Assembly (NCBI GenBank): GCA_035222895.1
Contig: JAVYIG010007484.1
Coordinates: 37,524 to 101,523 of the forward strand
Reading direction: 5' to 3'
DNA length: 64,000 bases
Origin: Strongylocentrotus droebachiensis
Lineage: Eukaryota > Echinodermata > Echinoidea > Camarodonta > Strongylocentrotidae
Shown: positions 1 through 13,747 of the stretch, piece by piece
Layout of the letters: the number at the start of each line of letters is the position of its first letter
Numbering within the stretch: position 1 is the first letter of the stretch
Made by a program: the position numbers and the translations under genes
Notes under the pieces: model-generated
Seen by the model: the letters and a program-made list of their open reading frames with translations, nothing else
The model's database searches: none
Told to the model about the DNA's origin: nothing

Positions 1-862
1 GGGTATTGAATAAAGTTCACTTGTGTACGGTTGAATTAAAATAGAAAGTGTATTTCATATATGATGTAACCATAAGAAATCATTTACTTGACATTGGTTT
101 GAATGTAGGCTGATAGTGATTTCATTGTGTTTCATATTTAGTTGAAATCACATTATATGTTTAATTACTCATATTTATTATTAGAAATTCCTTTTAAAAT
201 ATTTTCCTTCCTTTTTTGATCCGTCAACAACAAGTGGTTTGTTATACACTTCTTTATTCGCTCTACTTTCTTTCATAGATTCTTCCTCCAAGATTTGGCC
301 AACCCAGATGTCTTATATCTCATTTGGTTCTTCTATAGTCAGCTTACAACTACCGTAGTAGTTCTTCTTCTCTTCGGTAGTAAGGTAAGTCAAATTGAAG
401 TCAAATTAAATTGAAGTCATATAAGGTGCAGCCCCTTGTTTTACACAGTCAACTTGCAACTATCGTAGTCATAGTTCTCCTCTTTGGTATAACTATAAGG
501 TAAGTCAACGAATATGTAGACAAAATATCTGAACCGCCCCCCCCCCCCCACATCCAAGAGAAAGAAATTGCTGGAAAATTATTGTAGGCCGTATCTGCCT
601 GACGCGTGGAAAGTCTGCAGGCTCAGTATGTAATGCCCCCACCCCCTATTTTCATTTCAAAGATATACACATTATTTTGTTGAAGTGCCCTGGAGTAAAG
701 TGTCATTGAATGGCTTTCAAATTAGATTCCCGCACAGTCATCGTTGTCATTCTGTCAAATTCTTATGTTATCAAAGCTAATCCACCAACTAACAAAACTC
801 TAACGGTGACACTTTTAGCTCTAGGAGATTATAAAGGTTTGCCACAGTGATGGTCAATGTCG
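1..862. other. Non-coding, nothing recognised
   Basis: AT-rich sequence with a 13-bp C tract at 537-549 and no convincing exon, element terminus or RNA gene. Confidence 0.5.
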
Positions 863-1576
863 TTAAAGCTACAGTCCCATATACGTCCCGGACCGTCCCG
901 GACCATCCCGGACCCCATCCGGGGTGATCCGGGATTCGGTCCGTGTTGACACCGTGTTGACACCGGGGTGGTCCTGGATGGTCCTGGATGGTCCTGGATG
1001 GTCCTGGGCGGTCCGGGAGGCGACCCCGGATGTTTTTGACGGTCAAAAACTGCCGGGGTGGTCCGGGACGGTCCGGGACAATAGTTTGATCCGGGGTGAT
1101 CCGTGTAGCCACCGTGCTGGGTCCGGGGTCATCCGTAGTGGCGCCGGGGCGGTCCGTGTTGATCCGTGGCAGTCCGGGAGTGAGTTATTGACCCCGGATC
1201 ACCCCGGCGCCCCTACGGATGATCCCGGACCTATCACGGTGTCAACACGGATCAACACGGATGATCCGTGTTGGCACCGGGATGGTCCGGTGTCATCCGT
1301 GTTGGCACCGTGTTGGCACCGAGGTGGTTCGGGACGGTCCGTGGCGGCTCCGTGCTGGGTCTGGAATGATCTGTACTGCTGCCGGGGCTATGCCCGGACG
1401 GTCCGGGGCGGTCCGTAGTGGTACCGTGTTGGGTCCGGGGAGACGGTCGGCGGTTGCGATTTTTTGAACAAAACATCCCGGACCATCCCGGATCACCCCA
1501 GACCATGGTCCGGGATGGTCCGGAGTGGTCCGTGCTCGTCCGTGCTGGTCCGGCTTTATATGGGACTGGGGCTTAA
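863..1576. mobile_element. TTAA-flanked GC-rich minisatellite element
   Basis: TTAA at 863-866 and 1573-1576 bounds inverted ends: CAGTCCCATATA at 872-883 and its exact reverse complement at 1557-1568. The interior is a degenerate tandem array of GGTCCGGGATGGTCC and GGTCCGTGTTGG-type units, partly in opposite orientations at the two ends. A TTAA target fits piggyBac or Kolobok-type non-autonomous elements. Several long frames here are by-products of the repeat. Confidence 0.7.
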
Positions 1577-2462
1577 GACCACTGGCTTTCTTCTATTTGC
1601 CGTACGGGTAAGAAGATCACCTCGGAGCATTATGAAAACCGCATTGTTTGAGGGAAGTTTACCCACACTATTGTCCAAACATAGAGTTTGCGAACGAATG
1701 ATCTCATTAAGGTATATGGAGATAAAAAGTCAGTAATGGCATACGATGAGAAGACCACCCCGGTGCATAATCCAAACTGCAGTGTCTGAGGGAAATCTGA
1801 TGGAAGTATTGTCTAACGTAGATTTTGTGTCAGGTTTTACTTATTGAGGTTCATCCGTTCGGTCTCAATTACCAACAACAATATAATTCAGTGCAATACG
1901 GAATAGCGTCTTCCAAGTTATAGTAGCCGTTAAAGCATTCAAAGTTGTATCTTAATGGTGATCTTAAAATGGATGTTTTGACAGTATTGCCATATCATCT
2001 GTCAAATCCGTATGGTTTAATAACAACCACAATGAACTTCGTTGAAGCCCTGACTATAGTCAACACATTGCCATTAGAGAATTTAAAGCTTACCGAGTGC
2101 TGATCAAAACATTTTTTTGATAGCATGATGTATCTAGATACGTCCGTATGGTTTACGTTAAAACTGTCAGACCGCAATGAAAATTACAACAAACTAGAAA
2201 AGTGTCTTTTTAAGAAAAAAGGAGCGGATGTTAAAGCATTAAATGACTACCCATAATGTTGATCCACAATAGCGTTACGAGCAAACACGTCGGGGGCAGA
2301 AAGAAAAAAAAGTATAATTTACTAAAAAAGTGAGAAAAAACTCGGAAAATCATCTAATTTCAGCAACATTCGTAAATCACTGATATCGAATTAGAAATAT
2401 ACCACGTTTGAATGTTCAAATTAAAATCCAAATTGTGCAAGGAAACCCGTTTACTTTCTAGA
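1577..2462. other. Non-coding, nothing recognised
   Basis: AT-rich unique-looking sequence without exon structure or repeat ends. Confidence 0.4.
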
Positions 2463-2865
2463 CTTCACTGTCAGACACTATTGAGTGACTTAATGACTTC
2501 CTTTTGTATTTGGTAACAACATACATAAAATGAGCTGAAAGGGGTACATGAGCATTTGTCTACATCAATAACCCACTTCTTGTAATGGCCAAAATTAAAC
2601 TGATTGGATCTTTGCGCAGCACAAAACGTAAGACCAAGCGGTACAAGGGTCTGAAAATTAGACTATTTAATAAAACGACTGCAATCCCTAAATTCGATTC
2701 GAAAACTAACGGTAGTCATTTTGCCACATAAAGACATTTTCAAGCCCTTTTGCTTCGAGGGGAGTTCTAAATTAGTATTATTTTTCAAATGCCGTTGGAA
2801 TTTAACCTTTTCATTTTGTTTGGCCTGCAAATGGGACACAGTACCTCTAAGGCGGCAAAAGTAAC
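2463..2865 (-). mobile_element. Dispersed MITE-like repeat, copy 1
   Basis: Reads on the minus strand as a diverged copy of 45849-46225. Shared blocks include GCAAATGGGACA near the right end, TTTGCGCAGCA, TACATGAGCATTTGTCTAC and TATTTGGTAAC. It has no coding capacity beyond a short spurious frame. Confidence 0.65.
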
Positions 2866-5800
2866 CAAAGACCCGCCTTGTCAAAAGTCGTCAACCGCAA
2901 ATCTCCGGAATTGATGAATTTACACTGCAGATGATTTTTCACCTTTCGGCAAGGGATCATGTTAATAATTGATCCTCTAGATGAAGCCCTGATATATCGC
3001 GACTTTTGTTGTAATGTTTTAAACAGAGCCTTAATTGCCGCAAGGAAAGATACATATTCATAACTTGAGCTTACTACGTAATAGCGGATCTCTGCGAATC
3101 TTATCTCGTGTGCTCTCGAGGGGAAATCCCCTCTTACATCACGCATCATCATTCTATACTATTTTCCTCTGTTATGCTATCACGTCTGCGGCTGACCCAG
3201 AAATTGACCGATTGTAAGATATATTGAATGTTTTTTTCTGATTTGATTGTCTGCTCGGAGAGAGTATTGTCGTCTATGATACCATTTCGAGCACTGACGG
3301 CTCTATCGGGTCACGAAACTTTTATCAAACTGTTATCGCCCGAATAACAAGGTATCTGCACCATTGTCAGATATAGAAGTGATATACCGGAAACGGACTC
3401 TCCTTTCGAAATATTCTGCTTCCGGTACTTTCGAGTCAGGCCGAGAAAAACATGTCTTAGAATTACTTACTGCAGTTCTTGAAAACTGAGATTTCAGTTG
3501 AAGTATTTCCCTTTGCTCGCCGACATGTATTATTATGCACACCTGAAGGGTTTGCTGAAGGAATCGGCTGTAAATAATTCTGAATTAGGTTTTAAGTTTC
3601 AACTTTGTTTCTAGGTTTTTATTTGTTAACTGCTTTGTGAAATAAGTTTTGTTTTGAAAGTGTCTCACCGATCATGTTTAATCCGGACGCTAGATCATGA
3701 TAGGGAAGTTCTTTACGTCACCTGAATAAAAGACGTTTGAATATTTTTTTATCAAAATAAGGATTTCTCATATTCTTGTATTTACGGGGAAAAGGTGGGT
3801 AGTGCAATTTCAATTAATGAAAAATGGCCTACAAGTTATGATAGAAAACAAAGTCAAGGATATATGTATGATGCTTGGGTTGTGATAAGGTTAAGCAAAT
3901 TAATGTTTAAGGGTAGGTATAAGACAATGCTCATGTGTAGTGTTTGGTCTAGGGCTGAAGTTAAGACTTCGTTTCGTTTTAGAGTTGACCAGGGCGCCTT
4001 TATCACGGGTGCATGTTTCATTATGATCTGGATATAAGATCTAATGTAGATGGTAAGACATTGAAGAATACCACTTCTTGGTTATGTTTTGAATTTAATG
4101 AACGCACGTTTTATTGTTGGTATTTGCATGTGACTTTCAGCATAACTGGGTCAATATCCTATAAGTTTGATGGTTCCTTTACCTCACTCTAACCTTTTCT
4201 AATGCTTCCAACGCTTCTAGATAGCCTTTTCCAAAATGAAATCGCATGATCAGAACTCTACTTTATCTTCCAATTCACAGGGACTTGTTTGCCTCGAAGT
4301 AGAATGTACCCTGTTTCAGAGCCTCGTGTTTCGCATTAGAAACATTCGAGAATATAAGTCGCTTAACATGAATTTCTTTGTAAGTGGAAAATAATGGTTG
4401 TTCTGTTTAATGTGCCAATGAACTGACGGATCTATTCCCTCTGCATTCCCGACATGTTATGACTAAACCACACGAAAACCTGTTTTTAGCATCTCTAGTG
4501 CTATTTGGAATGCCGTTGAACCGTTTTGCTTACTCTATGCCGCCAATCGCTTCGAAAACAAACCAGACTTCGACGGAAAGCTGAAGATGTAGGTGAATCT
4601 GTACTTGACGGTTTGTATTGGTGTCCGTCTCGTGTTGTTTTAAGACCGGGCATGTTTGGATAATGCAAATATGGGATTCTCGGCTGACTCTCAATCTATG
4701 TCGCCGTCACTTCTGTCTCTCTCCCGCTGTGGTTTGGGTCATCTTAAGCAGGAGGTCTTCCGTCGGCATCAGTCCGTACAACGTTGAGCAATTTCTGCTA
4801 ATCCTGTTTGAATTATGAGACGTTTTGACGGAAGCAACGTACCACAGAGTGCTTTCCGAGAAATGACGAAAACAAACCAAACACAAAGTAGCTTTTAGGC
4901 ACTCTAGAAGTCGTGAAACTTAATTTGGCTTATCCTTTCTCCGTTTATAAGTTTATGTCCATACTGTGTTTCGAATTCGGATGATTTGTAAGACGGAATA
5001 TACAATTCTTGCTAGAGTGACAATGTGATATCTTGTTATTTCTAGAAGCCTTGGTCGTCTAGAAGCATACAAATCGCATACACAGCACTGTGTCATGTAC
5101 CTGTAGCTCAAGTCATGGGGGAAATAAGTTTTTCTTCGAAAAAAACATTTAATGTACACATTCAGCCATCGAGTATCAAAGTACAGGAGTGGTGCGGAAG
5201 ATCACATTAAAGTTCTCTGACGTAAATCATTAAACACTTTCTAGTTACTTTCTTTTACCGAGTTCTGAAAGAGTTTCGACACAGAGAATCTCACAGCCAT
5301 GTAAAGCTCCCCTGATATTTCATTCCCCTCCTCACACAGAAGTAGTAATCAATCGCCGCAGGGGCGGAGTTGTTGGTGGTGGAGAAGGAGGGCAGTGTTT
5401 AATGCATCTCGAATTGCTCTTGGGGTTTTTGACCTGAATTAATTACCTCTGGAAGCTTAGTCCCACTTTTCTTCCCGCCATGCAGGATCGTAAGTCGATT
5501 TCCAAACGTCTGTCAGTATTAGACTCATCGTCGCGAACCCCCCTTCTCCCCGAAGGAGATGAGGGGAACACAAAATGAGGTCGAGGAGGAGGAGGAGGGG
5601 GAGAAGGTGAGAGTGGAAGGGCATACTGTATTAGATGGATTAGGAAATTGAGATAAATGAAAGATGGAAGAACATACGTGCTAGAGATCGAGTGGAACCT
5701 GTTAAGGAGGGAATATATAGTAGAACGAGAGGTAATTCCGAGTTCATTGAGAATAATGTGGAAAACCCGACTAACTAAACAGACCGCAATCAACAATGCT

Positions 5801-8800
5801 CAAGGAAATTGTGCGTCGAATGTGCTATAGAATTAATCACTAGCGAAAGAAGAACGCGAAAGTAACTGTAAAAGAACTCGGTGAAGAGAATAAAGTGAAT
5901 GAACGGATGAAAAGCTCAGAAGTATATGAAAAGTGTATTATGTTCCATCATGACTTGTGAGCAGTATAATATCATCGTTACTCATGATCATGAAATGGGA
6001 GGAAACGAAAATACAGAGGAAAAAGTTTGCCAACCTGGCAATTTAAAGTTAAATTTTATTTGAAGAAAGCGCTGTAAAAGATGAACATCATTATAATCTA
6101 AGACTGTACGCTAAGAAAAATATGAAAGCAGTAATATCATCGTTAATCTGTTGCATCTGCTTTAAAGTTTATAAGATGCAGTTTCTCTCTAAATATTCTC
6201 TACAAATTATAGCTCAACTATTTTGGTGTACACATCGGCTAGCACAGTTACTGTCCATCAGATTACCAAATTGACCAAATTTTCCCCTGCACAAATATTT
6301 CAGTAGCAATGCTCGGGTCAAGACTTTATTCCCCGATGATTGCACCTCAGTCAGGTATGATGGATTACCGCGGCTTATACACCATTATGATATTAAAAAA
6401 TATGACTGTAGACTGAACTGCCCGAGTGGCGTGTACTTTTGTAATGGGTAACGACTTGCATTAAATGATTACGCGCCATTACCGAGTCTTTAGAGGATTG
6501 AAACCTAATTCCGAAACGATGTCAAATTGATAGTGACAACAATGTTATCCTCTGCGATAACTTCCTTTAAGGCAAATCAACATTCTAAATGGGGTTCGCG
6601 GTGCGAGGAGCGCTGAGTGGGTTTGACAGGCCTGTGGGCTCGGGGAGGCGCATTCGAGGGAATCGGTGGAGCTCGGCGGCGCACTGGGAACTCGTTCAAA
6701 CGTCCTTCGAGCAATGGACGGCACGTCCTAAGCTGACACATTCACAGTTTGGCGTCGCCACTTTAAGTTGTAAGAGAGAGGGAGAGAATACGGGAAGATC
6801 AAATTAAAGAAGGAAAACGGATTAAGAAAGAGAAAGAGGTGGGATGTAAGACCCATTTTAACCATGGCATGGGAAACCTGACGGCAAAGACTTTCCAAAG
6901 ATCAACCGAAGCCACTTTATGTTGCCTTGTCCATAACTTTTAAAATGTGCGAACATCGCACTGACGCAGTACGTAATCCGAACATGTTTTCTCCGGGATT
7001 AAAAAAGAATGTACTAGAATTGCCTTGAGTTGATCTTTATAATGTATTTGCGATCATGTCGGTAATTCATATTCTTTATTTCCCATGTTTTCCTGATTTT
7101 GAGTGATGAATTCTCAAGTATTACCGACGCATATTGACAAGACACATCATTAACGATATTGTATTATTTCCTCGCAAGTGTCAGCGATCGAGTACTTCAT
7201 TGCAAATATGAAGCATGTAAACTTTGTTTAGATTTTTACGCCTTTCAGCGCTGATATCAAGAGTCAAGAGATGCGAAATCTTATACCTTTATATTGTGAT
7301 TCGGGAGAGGGCGCTGTCAATTATATGACGCTTGAGTCCCTCTTCCGAATAAGGCTTTGGATAGCTGAGCCCCCATGATACTCCAGTTGATATTGGACAA
7401 CCGCAGTTTTCACCACACAAAGAGTAATACATCGTTATTTGACATTTCAAAATTAAACGTCATGTATTTTATATCATTATACATCGTGTGTGCCGTTTTT
7501 CCGAATGATGTATAAAAACGCAAACGTCTTCTTTTAAATCTCCTGTCATATATTGACAATGAATTATGCACCACCCACACCCTTATTTAAAGTCGTTAAA
7601 AAGAAATTACGGATTAGAATATTAGAAAGCGCTTCATAATATCAAGCTTTTCCGCAAAATGATGGGGCATTTCTATACACAAATGTAGTATCCAGATGAA
7701 ACGAATTGCTGTTGTACCGTATTAATTTATCATCGAACTCCGATTGATATCCCAACAGACATAAATTCTATTTCCGATGTGGCCTGACTTCAGACTTAAT
7801 GTATTTCTTCAAACATTGTTACATGTATCTTTCCGCTTGGTTTGGTGGTAGAGGATTTGAGTGGCCTGGGGTTTTCTGAACTGCGTGTCAAATGTCATAT
7901 CCCCTATGGTATCGCGAAAGGAATAACAACATCGAATGGAGATTAGAAGTTTCAAAGTTCGATGTCCTTATTCTGTGAATTCATCCCCCAATGGTGACTC
8001 GTCAATCTTCCCTACGATCTCACTTATGGGCACGGTATCGATGGTCATCATTGATCAGGGAATAACGACCAATTTTCCTTCGACACTCTCGAAGCGATCG
8101 CTAAAGAAACTGCATTTATACATGGAATCGATTTCCTTTGCTTTCGTCCCGTAAACAACAAGCCAAGTGGGACGTAATTTGAAACATCTCTCTCATCACG
8201 AAGATTAGCTAATGGCGGGGTTTACGATGATCAGATATCTCTCTCCCTCTTTCTCAAAAAAAAAGAAGAAGAAGAAAAGTGGCTCGTTAATTCGGATGCT
8301 CCGTCACTGTTTACGTTTATGATTATCCCCCATGACCACGATGTCGACAAGGAGGATGATATCAGGGGATACAAAGACGACCTCGTTGACTAATCATAAC
8401 ACATGAAAACGTTGAATAAACACCCATGGCGCCCTCAATGGTTGGCCTTTATGTATTTTTCATGACACAGTGGCTCCGGCTCCGTTTACTAATTTGACGA
8501 TGTAGCGATGCCGCTTCTATTTCCTTTGGCAAATAAACAAACGGCGACAATATCTGGTGTATGTTATGAAGAATTAGATGAAAATCCCTCCAGTAACGAA
8601 GAAAAGACACGAGATCATGCTGTTGTGAGTCAAGCTTTCTCTGACCTTATCAGTAACATGGACACTTTTATATTTAAGAGTACCGTTTGTATATAGTAAC
8701 CTTCTGTATTACACAAGCTAGTAGGTGAAGCAAAGGCGAAATATGAAATGAGAAGAAGATTATCGTATTGAATTTGCCCTTATACACTTTAAATCTTTAA

Positions 8801-9089
8801 TGTTTTCACGTTACTGTGACACACCGTGTATTACAGCAATGGCGTGTCTAGTGAGAAACCACTGCAGTGGGTACGTACGTACCACAGTGTGGTGACAAAG
8901 TGGATTGGAAATCACTTGATGTGATGTTACCCTATATAGCGTGTTCGCACAGTTCTGAATTCGAGTGACTCTATATTTTCTTTTCTGTACGGAAACTTTT
9001 TGTTTTAGTTATTGTAGTTATATTAACGCGGAGACACTTGCTTCAGCCAGTTGCTAATCTTCTGCTCTTGGAAATCTGGCAAAAGGTAA
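2866..9089. other. Non-coding interval, no gene recognised
   Basis: Contains a GGA-rich patch near 5580-5620 and ordinary AT-rich sequence. Open frames at 3795, 6589, 7936 and 8508 have no splice context, family motif or codon bias that would support them. Confidence 0.4.
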
Positions 9090-9254
9090 TACACTCTTAT
9101 AATAACGTGGTCAAAAAATGACCACGTCGTGGTCATTTTTACAGGTGCATGGTTGACTACCAAAACGTGGTTAAAAACGAACACGACGTGGTCATTTTTT
9201 GACCACGTTTTGGTAGTCAACCATGCACCTTTAACACGTATTTTTAAGAGTGTA
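9090..9254. mobile_element. Hairpin MITE with TACACTCTTA ends
   Basis: TACACTCTTA at 9090-9099 is repeated inverted at 9245-9254. Inside, 9143-9170 and 9203-9230 are perfect 28-bp inverted repeats, and shorter ACGTGGTC/GACCACGT repeats lie between and outside them. The whole 165 bp can fold into one near-continuous hairpin. Target duplication is not clear. Confidence 0.75.
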
Positions 9255-9577
9255 GGAAGAAAGGTTTTAAAAAAAGTGGCAAATGGTGTTCAATAAGAGA
9301 AAGATAACATTTATCAGCTCTATTACCCGTATAGTTCAGACAACACCTCTTACCTTTGTTTTTTCCTAAAAATGAGTCCATTCGTATTTTACATTTCGAT
9401 GTGATCTGAATGATTCTAAACTTTCTAAAACTGTTTTTGCGTGTACGTGTGTTTGAAGATTTTTTTAACGCTTATTTTATTTCTTTACCTCCATTTTGGC
9501 GTATATCCTTCACGCGTCTATGAGACCACCGAGTGTCTGCTAACTTGTCTAAAGTCAAACAACCGTTGTACTTTTTC

Positions 9578-9972
9578 TAGGATTATTCTTCAGTATCCAT
9601 TAACCTTTTCATCAGTGCATTTAAACAATCCCGTAATTCCCAAGGCTCGGTCTAGCAAACTGATTAACGCCCCCTGTCTGTAAAGTCCATGGAAACAATT
9701 GAATTAAAGGTGGATCGTATAAAGGGGACAGTGGAAAACTCACAGACTAGACACCCGTCCCCCCCCCCCCCCCCAAGAATTTTTCTTCAGTATCAATTGC
9801 GATTTCTCAACAGTGCATTCAAACAATCCTGTAATTCCCAAGGCTCAGTCTAGCAATCTGATAACTCACCCTGTTTGTAATGTCCATGGAAACCATTCAA
9901 TTCAATATAGGGCGTTAGTGGACAGCATACTCACAAACTTGACGTCCCCTTCCCCTCCCCCCCCCCCCCCTC
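9578..9972. repeat. Tandem duplication, two units of about 198 bp
   Basis: Units 9578-9775 and 9776-9972 share TTCTTCAGTAT, AGTGCAT, CAATCC, GTAATTCCCAAGGCTC and GTCCATGGAAAC, and both end in a C tract of 14-16 bp. Confidence 0.75.
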
Positions 9973-10967
9973 CCTCTGCCACGCGAACGAAGAGCTGAAT
10001 ATAATTTTCCTTTCATACATGCCTTGTATTAATTTATGCCCATTCCTTCATAAAAAAGGGAGGAGACACATGCAATAAATTTATTCACCGCCCCCCCCCC
10101 CTCCATCTCCAAAAAGGAGAGGGGCTACGCCAGTGTCCCCCATTGCTGGATACGTGCCGAAGGGGAAGGATTGTACCACATCCTAGTTGTACTCAAAGTC
10201 AGTTATGACATTTATCGTCCCATCCCGGGGTAGTCTATGTAAATTGTTGTAAGGATGTCATGTAATGATGTTTTGCCTGAAGGAAGGCGATGACACTGCA
10301 GCTCTCATGAGAATTGATCAGGGATTTTATGTGGAATAAACAGAAAAGTAAATACAGATGCCCCGGAGGTAGTTTTGGTCTTTCTCTGTTTTTGGATTAC
10401 CCACGGGGTTCGTGATTTATTCTATGTAGGGGTGCTCTGTAGTAGATGATGTAGAAACAGAACCAATGAAGACAGCACTCATGAAGTTATTACTCCGCGG
10501 TGCTGACAAGAAAATAGTTTATAAGTTTGTTTACATTGGTTGGGGATTGGACAAACATTGCAAAACAATGTGAAGTGGCGTTGAGGGAATCATCTGTCAC
10601 CGCTTTCGATTGTTTGAGAAGAGTCTCAGGAGTAATAATTATGTTTCCAATTCACTCCCTTTAGATATGGCTTGAGGCAGGATATGTAACTTAAGAATAA
10701 ATGCCGATCGCATGTGCCAATCATCATAATCTTTGAATCAAATTGTTGATTGGAATCTCAATCGTATTTTATGTTAGACACTATGAAGAACCGATGTGTG
10801 TCGGTGCGATGGGATCATTGGTAAACCAATGAATCGTTTAAGAATAACCTCAAGGGATTGATGGCTTCTGATTGATTATCTTCTAAATTTGGGTAGAGTT
10901 GGGATATTTACCTCAAGAATATTGTCGTTCCCTTGTGTCAAACATCATGTCTCTGAATCAATAAATT
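9973..10967. other. Non-coding, nothing recognised
   Basis: Has a C tract at 10091-10101 and a GGCTACGCCAGTG string near 10120 that resembles a hAT end, but no partner terminus was found. Confidence 0.35.
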
Positions 10968-11138
10968 AATCGTATTTTGGCGCAAATGTTTCCGAAAACA
11001 TACAAGTTCCTTAGTTGTTTCATGTCTATAAACAAACTGAATAAAATACATTGATCGTATTTTGGCGCAAACCTTTCCACAAACACAAAAGTTCCTTACT
11101 TGTTTCATGATTCCAAACTCAGATTCGGATAAAAAAAA
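10968..11138. repeat. Tandem duplication, two units of 85 bp
   Basis: The string ATCGTATTTTGGCGCAAA occurs at 10969 and again at 11054, followed in both copies by AAGTTCCTTA and TTGTTTCATG. Confidence 0.75.
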
Positions 11139-13747
11139 ATTGAAAGAAACATTGCACATTACTAAGTTCATATCTAACGTAGATCAAAGTTTGAACCCTT
11201 TTTCGCTAATCGTATAAATTGTCACTGTGATTTGGTCAAATAAGGCAATTAAAAGGATTCCGACTGGGCCAATATTATGTATAACCACAAGTGTATTGCA
11301 CTTCTGCGAGTGGACACTATAATACTCCGATCTTGTAAATGGAGGACATACTCATCCATACTTCGTCACATAATGCATCTGCGTTTCGTCTGAAGTATGT
11401 TTATAAAACGAATTCGACACCGTCCAATGAAGTTAAAACGCAATCCCCTTCGGCAGATGATGACAATACTTGACGCGAAACAAAACGGAACCGCGACATA
11501 ATGGCGGGAAAATTGACACCCTCTTAAGTGGTCAGACCAGATATTCACTTATTGTCAGGTGATTGTCATGTGAGCGCAGCCCCTCCGGACTGGTTGCTTG
11601 AAATATTACCCGGTGTCGGGTGTCCAAATGGGTCAATCCCATCGCGTTCCTCCTTCTTGACCCTCTTCATAACAGCACTCATCATCATCCATCTCCCCAA
11701 TCATCATCTTTGTCATCGTTTGGAAGTTCAGTATCCCCAGCGGAGGTACTCTAGAGGTAAATACCCGTATTCGGACCGTACCCTCGCCCGAAAGATAAAG
11801 CCATCAGGATACGAATATCGGTCTGTTCGTGAAGTATGATGGGTTCCTTTGAGATGCCATAGTGCCCTAGAGGAGAATTTAATCGCGCTGATGATAGCTT
11901 GTGGATATTCTTCGATCCTGGAATGTGATGGATGCTTTTGTAGATAAACAGGTTAAGCATAGCACCCTTGAAGCCACCTGGTTATTGGTCAAAACACGGT
12001 CATCGTCTGTGGGATTCAGATTCAACTGTGTGTTTCTACGTCGTAGAGGTACGATCAGGGAAAACTCTCCGGAAATGGTAAACGTGTAAAACGTATATAT
12101 GGGTTTCTCGATTAGTAATTTATTTATAAACTATCCCAAATCATCCAAAGTATATTTATCGGACCTCCATATGGGAACATATGGCCGGTGTGTGGTGTTC
12201 ACAATTTGTTCATCGTAATGATCATGCTAGGATATAGCTCCCTCCTGAACTATAATTATCTCAAGACAGCTATCCCTATGGAACACCTGCCCATAGATAA
12301 CAAACGCAGACACAGTTATCCTTGCACAATTCCCCCGGACAACTAGAACAAATACCCCTTAATATGCAGTTGTCTGAGTGGTTATCGGGTTACATTTTCA
12401 GGAGGTAGTCGCCCTCTTAAAAGGGTTAGTTATCGAAATGGGTATAGTTTTCATAGGATGATAGTTGTCCATCGCAACTAGTGTCCGGGGTAGTTTCCTC
12501 TTGAGGGTAGTTGTCCTGGATGACAGTCAAGGGATGAGTCAGTTGTCTGGATATACAGATCCATATCTACCCCCCCCCCCCTGTATCCTGTTACCTTATA
12601 GTATACCAGGCCTTGTCAACCAGTTTATTAGAAGTGCCAAAACGAAAAGAATTTGTAGTTGGAGTGCCACCCTATATATTTGACTGTGCTGCGAGGGAGC
12701 GTAGCGACCGAGCCGAAAACAGGTGGGGTCCAGGAGCAAAACCCAAACGGGGGTGGAGGATTCCAGGGCTGTCTAAAGGCCCAAATGGGGGCATTTTTAA
12801 CATCATTTCATTCCACAATATAATTAATCATGATTTCATATTGATTACAAATTAGTACAATTCCTGGGTTCAATTAAACTGGAGGTAAATTTATATGTAA
12901 TTTTTTGGTGCTATAAACACGGGAAATGTCACTATAAATAAAAGTGAAAATCAAACAAACAAAAACAAGATGTTTTCAGAGATTGGCAATGTTAAAATTG
13001 GTAGCCCATTGTAAGCTAATTGTTGTTCAGAGCTTAGGTTTAGAGTCGTATAAAATGGTAATAAACGATAAATTCCCCTTTCTTCCTGTTTGTTAAGCAG
13101 GCATTTTTGGCTCAAATTCGACTGCGACTTCTTGATTTAGCTGAGCATTTAATTCTTAAATGTATATTTTCTGTCTTTTTTTCTGTTTTGTGTTGTTGCA
13201 ACAGTCGCGCGCCGCCAGTTGAGAAGGCCTGCCTTATACCAAACGATTTGTGCCTACAATATCCTAATTTGAGCACTTTTCTAGTCATCAAGAACCTTTA
13301 ACTGTTTAGAAACCAACTTTACCATTTTATAAATTAGTATCTGATTAGGATTTAATACCCTAATTGCTTTGAGAAATACCGTTGGTTCGTCACTAAACTT
13401 GCTTTCTCCTCTTAATGTGGAACATGAGTGGCTATCCGTGAATCTGTTATTTGAAAATGAAATATTGCCTGATTTATATTCACTTTCTGGAACTATAATT
13501 CATCATAGAGGGAGACATTGTAAGCTTTAATCATTTCCAGAAAGTAGACTCTGGAGTATGATTAAAAGATATTCAAAAGGAAGCAAATAAATCCGAAGCC
13601 TTCTCATGAATAACATTCCAAATACGAGCTCACTCTTTTACAAAGAGAACCTCTAGAGCGAATGACGCATGTATAGTATGTCTCATAGGAGCTGTTCCGC
13701 TTATGAGCTTAATATAATAAAAACCTCTCGGGTTATTTCGTTTAAAG
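11139..13747. other. Non-coding; includes a decayed relative of the 23.5-kb minisatellite
   Basis: At 12235-12560 the strand carries GGTAGTTGTCC-like units and, before them, complementary ACAGCTATCC-like units. This recalls the foldback array at 23450-24001 in decayed form. A 12-bp C tract lies at 12570-12581. No exon was recognised. Confidence 0.4.

Noticed and set aside
789-1506. Overlapping frames of 67-164 codons
   Set aside because: All fall in the GGTCC minisatellite; no conserved protein is visible.
5443-5796. 117-codon minus-strand frame with a proline run
   Set aside because: Driven by a GGA-rich tract; no other support.
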